NCBI GenBank assembly: GCA_947628385.1
Contig: CANQZS010000025.1
Span: forward strand, 1 to 12,737
Reading direction: 5' to 3'
Length of the DNA stretch: 12,737 bases
From: an uncultured Clostridia bacterium
GTDB taxonomy: Bacteria > Bacillota > Clostridia > Oscillospirales > Ruminococcaceae
The notes under the pieces: model-generated
Told to the model about the DNA's origin: nothing
Databases searched by the model: none
The model's input: the letters and a program-made list of their open reading frames with translations, nothing else
Made by a program: the position numbers and the translations under genes
In this document: positions 6,025-12,737 of the stretch, piece by piece
Numbering within the stretch: the first letter of the stretch is position 1
Layout: each line of letters opens with the position of its first letter

Positions 6025-6669
6025 ATGGAAGATAATAACAAAGAGATAGGCGAGCCGGAAGAGGAAGCTTCGTCCGAAAATGCGGAGACAGGCGAAGAGG
6101 TCGGCAGAGTAAAATATACCAAGCAGCAGAGCTTTATGTATACTATCGCTTCTATAGTGCTGTTTTTTGCACTGTATTTTGCGGTAAAGGGAATATCCGG
6201 CGCTGTAGGACGTCCGTATAAGATGTCTGCGTACGGAGAGCAGATCCCCGAAAACAGCATGGAGGAAATTTTTGAAATAAGCGGCATTTCTACCGGAAGC
6301 GGCTACGGGATCGAAAATCTACATCTTTATAAAGACCCGCAGGGATATTATTTTGCGGCGTTGTTTTCCTGCGATGAAATAGAGGAAAACGACGAGGATT
6401 ACGGCTATATGTCCCATGCGGAGGAGGTCCTGACATCTGATCCCGGAGATCCACAGACGGACATAAGGATAGAATTTTCACCATATGAAGATGTTCCCTA
6501 CGAGGCGGAATATGCTTACGGTGAAAAATTTGACATTATAGATGAACTTACGACCTCTGTAAGCTTCTTTGAATGGGAGGACAGGCAGTATGCCCTGTAT
6601 GAGGAGTACGGCTACAATGTTCCTGCGGAAATAAAGAGCTTGTTTTCCGGCACGGAAAAAGTGTACTGA
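6025..6669 (+). CDS. Acidic single-pass membrane protein of unknown function
   Basis: 214 residues; I do not recognise the family. Residues 1-27 are strongly acidic (E-rich). Residues about 37-58 (FMYTIASIVLFFALYFAVKGIS) form one transmembrane helix preceded by KYTKQQ. The rest (about 60-214) is acidic, rich in aromatic residues and probably outside the membrane, since the positive charges lie on the N-terminal side of the helix. There is no cleavable signal peptide, lipobox or cell-wall anchor. Start ATG 6025-6027 has AAGGGG nine bases upstream. It stands between a divergent promoter region and the miaB promoter and probably forms its own transcript, reading into miaB because no terminator separates them. 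Confidence 0.8.
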   Translation: MEDNNKEIGEPEEEASSENAETGEEVGRVKYTKQQSFMYTIASIVLFFALYFAVKGISGAVGRPYKMSAYGEQIPENSMEEIFEISGISTGSGYGIENLHLYKDPQGYYFAALFSCDEIEENDEDYGYMSHAEEVLTSDPGDPQTDIRIEFSPYEDVPYEAEYAYGEKFDIIDELTTSVSFFEWEDRQYALYEEYGYNVPAEIKSLFSGTEKVY

Positions 6670-6674
6670 AAAGG

Positions 6675-6703
6675 TTGCAATTTGTGTGAAAATATGGTAT
6701 AAT
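6675..6703 (+). promoter_or_regulatory. Sigma-A-type promoter of the miaB-mutL operon
   Basis: TTGCAA (6675-6680; 5 of 6 matches) and a perfect TATAAT (6698-6703) are separated by 17 bases. The start would be near 6710, giving a leader of about 97 bases before miaB. The promoter begins only six bases after the stop codon of the upstream gene. Confidence 0.75.
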
Positions 6704-6806
6704 AATAAAAGCTGCTTATTTATGAGGCGATTTTTTGCGCGGAAATGCCTTTTGTATCGACATTCTGCCGAAATTGCCTTTATATGGAATTTAAAGGAGA
6801 ATTTTT

Positions 6807-8168
6807 TTGACGGATCATAAAGAATTTGTAAGAGAGCTTCTGTCCCGCAGAGACAGACCGAGCCGATGCTTTCTGCACAGCTTCGGCTGCCAGCAGAACG
6901 TCAGCGACGGCGAAAGGATCCTCGGTCTGCTTTGCGAAATGGGTTACACCGTTACGGAGGATATTACGGAAGCTGACCTGATAATCTACAACACCTGCGC
7001 CGTGCGTGAGGGCGCGGAGCTAAAGGTTTTCAGCCTTGTGGGAAACCTTAAAAACCTGAAAAAGAAAAATCCGGAGCTTATTATCGGTCTGTGCGGCTGC
7101 ATGGCTCAGCAGGAAAAAAACGTGGAAAAAATAAGAAAAAGCTATCCCTACGTTGATATTGTTTTCGGCACGTTTGCGCTCAATGAGCTTCCAAGGCTAC
7201 TCGGGACGGTCCTTACGGAAAGAAAGACCGCAGTTGATATTAACGAATATCCCGCAGGATTTCCGGAGGGTATACGTCCGGTAAGAAAAAACGGCGTATC
7301 CGCAAGCGTTCCGGTTATGTACGGCTGCAATAATTTCTGCTCGTACTGCATAGTCCCATATGTCAGGGGAAGAGAACGCAGCCGACGTCCGGAGGATATT
7401 ATCGGCGAGGTAAAGGAGCTGGTGGGTTCCGGCTGTAAGGAGATAATGCTCCTTGGACAGAATGTGAATTCCTACGGAAATACATTTGACGAAAGGGTAA
7501 GCTTTTCCGAGCTGCTGCGCAGGATAAACGGCATCGGCGGAGATTTCAGGATAAGGTTCATGTCCTCTCACCCAAAGGACGCTACAAGGGAGCTTATCGA
7601 CACTATAGCAGGCTGCGAAAAGATATGCAAGCATCTGCATCTGCCATTGCAGTCGGGAAGCGACCGTATCCTTGAAGCTATGAACAGAAAATATACCGCC
7701 GAAAAATATATGGAAATAATTGAATATGCAAGAAGTCTTATACCGGATTTCTCATTCAGTACGGATATTATAGTGGGATTCCCAAATGAGACGGAGGAGG
7801 ATTTTCAGGAAACTCTTAATATAGTGAGACGGGTCAGGTATGATAACATATTCTCTTTCATATATTCAAAGCGGACAGGCACCAAGGCTGCCGCAATGGA
7901 GGATCAAACTCCCGAGGAGGATAAAAAAAGGCGCTTGCAGGAGCTTCTGCGGGTGCAGAGAGAGATCTCCTCGGAGGGATTCAGAAGATTTATTGGCAGG
8001 ACTCTTACGGTGCTGTTCGATTCGGAGGAAAAGGACGGGACCTATTCCGGCAAAAGCGATGAATTCATCATCGTAAAGGCGGAAGCGGACGCTTCCGTTA
8101 TAGGAAAAATGAAAAGGGTGAGGATCACAGAAGCCTATAACTGGGCTTTAAAGGGTGAGATCATCTGA
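6807..8168 (+). CDS. miaB: tRNA-2-methylthio-N6-dimethylallyladenosine synthase MiaB
   Basis: A 453-residue radical-SAM methylthiotransferase that adds a methylthio group to i6A at position 37 of tRNAs reading UNN codons. The N-terminal domain carries the auxiliary 4Fe-4S cysteines C28 (FGCQQNVSDGE), C64 (NTCAVREGAE) and C98 (LCGCMAQQ). The radical-SAM cluster is C174-x3-C178-x2-C181 (GCNNFCSYCIVPYVRGRE). The C-terminal TRAM domain covers about residues 385-453. The FGCQQNxSDxE and CAVREGAE motifs favour MiaB over its relatives MtaB and RimO. The start is TTG (6807-6809), supported by AAAGGAG (6793-6799) seven bases upstream; no in-frame ATG fits the conserved N-terminus. In Bacillus, miaB also precedes a ymcA-type gene and mutSL. 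Confidence 0.95.
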   Translation: MTDHKEFVRELLSRRDRPSRCFLHSFGCQQNVSDGERILGLLCEMGYTVTEDITEADLIIYNTCAVREGAELKVFSLVGNLKNLKKKNPELIIGLCGCMAQQEKNVEKIRKSYPYVDIVFGTFALNELPRLLGTVLTERKTAVDINEYPAGFPEGIRPVRKNGVSASVPVMYGCNNFCSYCIVPYVRGRERSRRPEDIIGEVKELVGSGCKEIMLLGQNVNSYGNTFDERVSFSELLRRINGIGGDFRIRFMSSHPKDATRELIDTIAGCEKICKHLHLPLQSGSDRILEAMNRKYTAEKYMEIIEYARSLIPDFSFSTDIIVGFPNETEEDFQETLNIVRRVRYDNIFSFIYSKRTGTKAAAMEDQTPEEDKKRRLQELLRVQREISSEGFRRFIGRTLTVLFDSEEKDGTYSGKSDEFIIVKAEADASVIGKMKRVRITEAYNWALKGEII

Positions 8169-8231
8169 CGGCAAAGGAAATTTTCTCACATATGAGTATT
8201 TTTTAAAATTTTTATAAAGGAGATATTTAAA

Positions 8232-8639
8232 ATGAACGTTATTGACAAGGCAAGAGAGCTCGGACAGCTCATTCAGGCTGATGAAAGGTATGCCGCATAC
8301 TGTAAGGCAAAGGAAGCTAACGACAGGGACGAGGAGCTCCAGAAGCTTATAGGCGAATTTCAGACAAAGCGCATAGAGCTGAATATGGAGATGTCAAAGG
8401 ACAACAGGAGCGCAGAAAGACTTACGGCGCTGGACGATGAGATCAAATCGCTTTACGGAACTATAATGGCAAACGAGAACATGGCTTCCTACAATGAAGC
8501 AAAGAATGAAATGGATCATATGCTCGGACAGATAAACATGATAATAACCTGCTCGGCAAACGGAGACGATCCTATGACTTGTCCTACGGAGCAGAGCGGC
8601 TGCAGCGGAAGCTGCGCTTCATGCGGAGGCTGCCACTGA
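8232..8639 (+). CDS. YlbF/YmcA-family protein with cysteine-rich tail
   Basis: 135 residues, nearly all alpha-helical with coiled-coil-like charge patterns (about 1-105), then a tail with C107, C117, C124, C128, C131 and C134 (CSGSCASCGGCH). Family knowledge: in B. subtilis RicA (YmcA), RicF (YlbF) and RicT form a complex carrying 4Fe-4S clusters that affects RNase Y-dependent mRNA maturation, biofilm formation and sporulation. Position (between miaB and mutS) matches ricA/ymcA, while the cysteine-rich tail resembles ricF/ylbF, so I give no symbol. Start ATG follows AAAGGAGA by nine bases. It lies 63 bases after miaB and 68 before mutS, without a clear terminator, so it is probably part of the operon. 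Confidence 0.88.
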   Translation: MNVIDKARELGQLIQADERYAAYCKAKEANDRDEELQKLIGEFQTKRIELNMEMSKDNRSAERLTALDDEIKSLYGTIMANENMASYNEAKNEMDHMLGQINMIITCSANGDDPMTCPTEQSGCSGSCASCGGCH

Positions 8640-8670
8640 CAAAAGGGCGTTCTCGGGTATCTGAATGGAG

Positions 8671-8707
8671 AGGAGATCAGTGACCTGCCGCTTATGCGGC
8701 GGGTCAA
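8671..8707 (+). promoter_or_regulatory. mutS leader: Shine-Dalgarno, strong hairpin, then start codon
   Basis: AGGAGA (8671-8676) is followed by a G+C-rich hairpin: GACCTGCCGC (8682-8691) pairs with GCGGCGGGTC (8696-8705), loop TTAT, 10 bp including one G-U, extendable by one U-A pair. The mutS ATG (8708-8710) follows two bases later. No T-tract follows, so it is not an intrinsic terminator. With the hairpin folded, the Shine-Dalgarno to ATG distance falls from 31 to roughly 7-8 bases. The structure is seen; the effect on translation (bridging or blocking) is inferred. Confidence 0.65.
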
Positions 8708-11326
8708 ATGCGGTATATTATGGATATGCAAATTGATTTTGAACGCCTTTCACCGATGATGAAACAGTATTTTGCCGTGAAAAATAAATATAAGGATCAC
8801 ATATTGTTTTTCCGGCTCGGCGATTTTTATGAAATGTTTTTCGATGACGCAGTGACCGCTTCAAGAGAGCTGGAGCTTACTCTTACGGGGCGCGACTGCG
8901 GGCTTGACGAGCGCGCTCCTATGTGCGGAGTGCCGTTTCATGCCTGCGATATGTATATAAAGCGTCTTATCGAAAACGGTCATAAGGTCGCGATATGCGA
9001 ACAGCTTACCGATCCAAAGGACGCAAAGGGTGGTATTGTAGAACGTGACGTCGTGCGTATCGTTACTCCCGGTACGCTTATAGAAAGCGATATGCTGGAC
9101 GAATCCAAAAATAACTATATCTGCTGTATTTATTCCTTTAAAGACGGCGGAGCTATGTGCTTTGCGGATATTTCCACGGGAGCTGTGGATCTTTTCCTGA
9201 AATCAGGAAAGGAATATGAGCTGTCCATGATCGACGAGCTTTCAAGATTTTCACCTGTAGAGGTACTGTTCAATCCTGCGTTCCTTGACTGCAAAACGGT
9301 GTCGGAGCATATAAGGGAAAAGCTTGAATGTTCGGTGCAGCTTCTGGAGGAGGAACGTTTCAGCGTTAGTGAAAATGAAAACGTTATCCTTAAACAGTTC
9401 GGCGTTTCGGAGCTTTGCGAGCTCGGTCTGAATGAGACATCGCCGGAGGCTGCGTGCGTATGCGGATTGTTCGGCTACATAAGCGATACCCAGAAAGCGC
9501 TTGTAGGAAGATTTACAAAAATAAAAAAATATGACAACTCTTATTTTATGAGCCTTGATATGACGGCACGGAGGAATCTGGAGCTTACGGAGACTATGCG
9601 CGCAAAGGACAAAAAGGGAAGTCTTATGTGGGTGCTTGACCATACAAGGACTTCTATGGGAAAAAGGCTGCTAAAGTCATATATCGAACAGCCTCTGATA
9701 AAGCCGGCGATCATCATTGACCGCCTTGACGCCGTTGAGGAGCTTTGCAGAAGATCGGTGATGCGCGAGGAGATAGAGGACGCGCTTTCCGGAGTTTACG
9801 ACATAGAAAGACTTATGACAAGAGTAATGTATAAAAAGGCTTCCCCAAAGGATCTGAAAGCCCTTTCGCTGACGGCTCTGAAGCTTCCGGAAATAAAGGC
9901 TCTGTTAGGGAATTTTTCCTGCAAGCTCCTTTCGGACATAAACGGCAGACTGCACGATCTTAAAGAGATCTCCGATCTTGTGGAAAGCGCAATAGTAGAC
10001 GAGCCTCCCGTTACGGCAAAGGAGGGCGGGGTCATCAAGGACGGCTTCAATGAGGAGCTTGACCGCCTGAGAAATATAATCAAGAACGGCAAGAGCGTTA
10101 TTGACGAGATAGAACAGCGCGAAAAGGAGCGCACAGGCATAAAGAATCTTAAGCTCGGCTATAATCGGGTGTTCGGATATTATATAGAAGTCACAAGATC
10201 CTATTATGACAGGATACCGGACGATTACATAAGAAAACAGACTCTTGCAAACTGTGAAAGATTCATTACGGACGAGCTTAAAAGGACGGAATACGAAATA
10301 CTCGGTGCAAATGACAGGATAATTTCCCTTGAATATGATATATTTTGCAGCGTAAGGGATAATGTCGCTTCGCAGCTCGTTCATTCTCAGGAAACTGCTG
10401 CGGCGGCAGCGCAGCTTGACGTGCTTTGCTCGTTTGCATATACTTCACTTAAAAACGAATATACAAAGCCGGATATTGCAATAGACGGTGTGATAGACAT
10501 AAAGGACGGCAGACACCCTGTTGTTGAGCTTATGCTTACGGACGAGGTGTATGTTCCAAATGATGCGTACCTCGATCTCAACAGCAACAGAATGGCAATA
10601 ATAACCGGTCCTAATATGTCCGGCAAATCAACATATATGCGCCAGACTGCACTGATAGTCCTTATGGCGCAGATAGGCTGCTTCGTTCCGGCAAAATACG
10701 CAAAGATAACGGTGGTGGACAAGATATTCACAAGAGTTGGCGCTTCCGACGATCTTACGGCGGGACAGTCTACCTTTATGGTGGAAATGAGCGAGGTAGC
10801 GGATATTCTTAAAAATGCCACGAAGCAGAGCCTTGTCATACTCGACGAGGTGGGACGCGGCACCTCCACATTTGACGGCATAAGCATTGCTACGGCAGTG
10901 GCGGAATATATTTCCGGATCGAGAAATCTCGGCTGCAAGACGCTTTTTGCTACTCATTACCACGAGCTTATCAAGCTTGAAGACGAGCTCGACGGAGTAA
11001 AAAATTACAGTGTGGCGGTCAAAAAGCGCGGAGAGGATATAAAATTCCTCAGAAAGATAGTAAGAGGCGGAGTGGACGACAGCTACGGAATTGAAGTCGC
11101 TAAGCTTGCGGGACTTCCCAAAAAAGTCCTTGACAGGGCAAGAGCGCTGCTTTCGGAAATGGAACAGGGCAAGCAGAAAGCCGTGGTGAAAAATGAGGAT
11201 CAGATCTCGTTCCGCAGTATGGGGAATGAACGTATAATCGAAAGGCTCAGAAAGACAAATATTGACGAATTTACCGATGAGGACGCTAAATATTTTCTCA
11301 AAGAGCTTTGTGAAATGCTTGAATAG
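8708..11326 (+). CDS. mutS: DNA mismatch repair protein MutS
   Basis: 872 residues, usual length for bacterial MutS1. It recognises mismatches and small loops and, with ATP, recruits MutL. The mismatch-binding motif F40-Y41-E42 (LGDFYEMF) is intact. Connector, lever and clamp domains follow to about residue 580. The ATPase has Walker A GPNMSGKST (634-642), the segment DDLTAGQSTFMVEM, Walker B LDE (712-714) with GRGTST, and the THYHEL histidine motif (749-754). A C-terminal stretch, EDQISFRSMG, loosely resembles a sliding-clamp-binding peptide. An in-frame stop at 8681-8683 limits the start to ATG 8708, 8720 or 8726. I keep 8708; 8726 (MQIDFERLSPMMKQY) is also plausible. Confidence 0.97.
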   Translation: MRYIMDMQIDFERLSPMMKQYFAVKNKYKDHILFFRLGDFYEMFFDDAVTASRELELTLTGRDCGLDERAPMCGVPFHACDMYIKRLIENGHKVAICEQLTDPKDAKGGIVERDVVRIVTPGTLIESDMLDESKNNYICCIYSFKDGGAMCFADISTGAVDLFLKSGKEYELSMIDELSRFSPVEVLFNPAFLDCKTVSEHIREKLECSVQLLEEERFSVSENENVILKQFGVSELCELGLNETSPEAACVCGLFGYISDTQKALVGRFTKIKKYDNSYFMSLDMTARRNLELTETMRAKDKKGSLMWVLDHTRTSMGKRLLKSYIEQPLIKPAIIIDRLDAVEELCRRSVMREEIEDALSGVYDIERLMTRVMYKKASPKDLKALSLTALKLPEIKALLGNFSCKLLSDINGRLHDLKEISDLVESAIVDEPPVTAKEGGVIKDGFNEELDRLRNIIKNGKSVIDEIEQREKERTGIKNLKLGYNRVFGYYIEVTRSYYDRIPDDYIRKQTLANCERFITDELKRTEYEILGANDRIISLEYDIFCSVRDNVASQLVHSQETAAAAAQLDVLCSFAYTSLKNEYTKPDIAIDGVIDIKDGRHPVVELMLTDEVYVPNDAYLDLNSNRMAIITGPNMSGKSTYMRQTALIVLMAQIGCFVPAKYAKITVVDKIFTRVGASDDLTAGQSTFMVEMSEVADILKNATKQSLVILDEVGRGTSTFDGISIATAVAEYISGSRNLGCKTLFATHYHELIKLEDELDGVKNYSVAVKKRGEDIKFLRKIVRGGVDDSYGIEVAKLAGLPKKVLDRARALLSEMEQGKQKAVVKNEDQISFRSMGNERIIERLRKTNIDEFTDEDAKYFLKELCEMLE

Positions 11327-11341
11327 CAAGGAGGCGGGAAA

Positions 11342-12737
11342 ATGCCAAGGGTAAATGTTCTCAGCAAGGAAACAGCCGAGCTTATCGCTGCGGGAGAGGT
11401 CATAGAACGTCCTTGCTCGATAGTAAAGGAGCTTGTGGAAAATTCTATAGACAGCGGAGCAGGCAGCATTACCGTAGAGATAAAAAACGGCGGGATAAGA
11501 TATATCCGCGTAACGGATAACGGCTGCGGCATAGAGCATGAGGACGTTCCGACGGCTTTTCTGCGCCATGCTACAAGCAAGATACATGATAAAACGGATC
11601 TTGACGGCATAATGACTCTTGGATTCAGAGGAGAAGCTCTGGCTTCGATATGCGCCGTTTCAAAGGTTGACGTTATCACCAAGACCGCTGCCGATCGGTT
11701 CGGGACGCATTATTCGATCGAGGGCGGCGAGCAGACGGAATATGAACGGAGCGGGTGTCCTGACGGAACAACGGTCATCATAAGGGATATTTTTTACAAT
11801 GTTCCGGCTCGCCTGAAATTCCTGAAAAAGGATATTTCAGAGGGGAACGCGATAGCTTCCATGGTAAATAAGATAGCCGTATCTCACCCTGAGATAGCCT
11901 TTAAATTCATCAGGGACAACAGACAGGAATTCATTACTCCCGGCGACGGTGAGCTGTATTCCTCGGTATATTCGGTAATGGGCAAGCAGTTTGCGGCGTC
12001 TATGCTGCCGGTGGATTATGAGCTTAACGGCATTAAAATAGACGGATTCACGGTAAAGCCGCTTTTTGGCAGACCTAACCGCTCAATGCAGCATTTTTTC
12101 ATAAACGGAAGATATGTAAAGTCGCTGGTGTGTACACATTCCCTTGAACACGCATATATGAACAGCATTATGGAGGGGAAATTCCCGTCCTGCGTTCTCA
12201 GGCTGACTATCCCGCCGTCAATAATTGACGTGAACGTTCACCCCGCTAAAATAGAGGTCAGGTTCACTGACGAAAGGATCATTGCGGACAGCATCTATTT
12301 TGCAGTGAAAAATGCGATACTGCTCGATACCGCTCCTGCGGAGATCAGCATAAAGCCTCGGAATATCGACTACACGGTGCCTGTTATGGAGGAACAGCCC
12401 GAATATTCACAGATGAAGATCCCTCAGCGCGCTCAGGTGAACGAGGTGATCCCCGCATACAGGGAGGAATCTCCGGTGATCTCGGTCATGCCGGCTGAGC
12501 ATACAGACATCGGCAGAACAGACCGCAAGGATCCCGTTCCGGACGGATACGGGATCGGCTCGGCAAACGTAATGGAACGGCAGGAAACGTCTGCGGGATA
12601 TGCTCCGGAAGCTTCCGGTACGGATATGCCGGACGTTCCCGAAAAGCAGGCATACGTATCTCCGGCGGATACACAGTCTGAGAAAAAGCCGGAAAGCGTA
12701 CCTGTCCGCGAGCCGCAGAAAGAAATATATTTCAGGG
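11342..12737 (+). CDS. mutL: DNA mismatch repair protein MutL, 3'-truncated by the window
   Basis: 465 codons are present and the frame is open at the window edge. The N-terminal GHKL ATPase is complete, with ELVENSIDSGA (E30 and N34 align with catalytic E29 and Mg-binding N33 of E. coli MutL), DNGCGI (59-64), ATSKI and GFRGEAL (94-100). The transducer domain follows, with FINGRYVKS and DVNVHPAKIEVRF. From about residue 345 the sequence becomes a proline- and acid-rich linker, as expected. The C-terminal dimerisation/endonuclease domain, where the DQHA-x2-E-R motif would lie, is outside the window. ATG 11342-11344 has AAGGAGG seven bases upstream. It starts 15 bases after mutS, in the same operon. 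Confidence 0.96.
   Translation, partial: MPRVNVLSKETAELIAAGEVIERPCSIVKELVENSIDSGAGSITVEIKNGGIRYIRVTDNGCGIEHEDVPTAFLRHATSKIHDKTDLDGIMTLGFRGEALASICAVSKVDVITKTAADRFGTHYSIEGGEQTEYERSGCPDGTTVIIRDIFYNVPARLKFLKKDISEGNAIASMVNKIAVSHPEIAFKFIRDNRQEFITPGDGELYSSVYSVMGKQFAASMLPVDYELNGIKIDGFTVKPLFGRPNRSMQHFFINGRYVKSLVCTHSLEHAYMNSIMEGKFPSCVLRLTIPPSIIDVNVHPAKIEVRFTDERIIADSIYFAVKNAILLDTAPAEISIKPRNIDYTVPVMEEQPEYSQMKIPQRAQVNEVIPAYREESPVISVMPAEHTDIGRTDRKDPVPDGYGIGSANVMERQETSAGYAPEASGTDMPDVPEKQAYVSPADTQSEKKPESVPVREPQKEIYFR

Noticed and set aside
7197..7640. 147-codon minus-strand frame
   Set aside because: Antisense shadow of the miaB radical-SAM domain.
8186..8213. Small hairpin CTCA-CATA-TGAG followed by T-rich sequence after miaB
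   Set aside because: A four-base-pair stem is too weak for an intrinsic terminator, and the downstream genes appear to be in the same operon.
10628..11587. Long open frame (319 codons) on the minus strand
   Set aside because: It lies antisense to the mutS ATPase domain and the start of mutL, both with intact motifs. Its translation has no recognisable domain and no ribosome binding site that I can see.
1..12737. CRISPR arrays, tRNA or rRNA genes, insertion sequences, prophage or toxin-antitoxin genes
   Set aside because: No regularly spaced repeats, no cloverleaf-like or rRNA sequence, no transposase or integrase, and no signs of atypical base composition were seen.

Overview
The window is a piece of chromosome from a spore-forming, probably motile Firmicute of the Clostridia. 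The sequence features and protein flavour look most like the Ruminococcus/Oscillospiraceae side of the class; this lineage call is inference, because no rRNA or database search is available. Evidence for a spore former is the spoIIGA-sigE-sigG cluster in the same order as in Bacillus. The miaB-(YlbF/YmcA family)-mutS-mutL order also matches Bacillus apart from a missing cotE. A CheV coupling protein implies chemotaxis. Base composition is moderate and looks even throughout. I see no insertion sequence, phage gene, CRISPR array, tRNA or rRNA.

Layout. (1) Positions 1-143 hold the 3' end of a plus-strand GNAT acetyltransferase gene, whose stop codon overlaps the stop codon of convergent sigG. 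(2) Positions 140-2576, minus strand, hold the spoIIG locus: spoIIGA (membrane protease that activates pro-sigma-E), sigE (mother-cell sigma factor) and sigG (late forespore sigma factor). Upstream of spoIIGA is a promoter with an unusually long -35/-10 spacer and a Spo0A-box-like sequence on the -35. Just before sigG a long hairpin covers its ribosome binding site. (3) Positions 2701-3747, minus strand, hold cheV with its own sigma-A-type promoter and a strong intrinsic terminator that separates it from spoIIG. (4) Positions 3799-5891, minus strand, hold a dnaD/dnaB-like primosome gene followed by a dnaI/dnaC-like helicase loader gene. (5) Positions 5818-6024 are a divergent promoter region. 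(6) Positions 6025-12737, plus strand, hold an acidic single-pass membrane protein of unknown function, then miaB, a YlbF-family gene with a cysteine-rich tail, mutS and the first 465 codons of mutL. No gene-free stretch exceeds 300 bases; the longest is the 207-base divergent region.

How the genes work together. Starvation signalling (Spo0A) would switch on spoIIGA-sigE. SpoIIGA removes the sigma-E pro-sequence once the septum forms. Read-through transcripts would carry sigG with a masked ribosome binding site, so sigma-G would be made only from a forespore promoter that starts inside the hairpin. The replication-loader pair, the tRNA-modification enzyme and the mismatch-repair pair are housekeeping.

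I found no exotic defence or mobile system. The most interesting signals are regulatory RNA structures at translation starts (sigG, mutS, dnaD), the spoIIG promoter architecture, and a non-canonical catalytic motif (Asp-Thr-Cys-Asn) in SpoIIGA.
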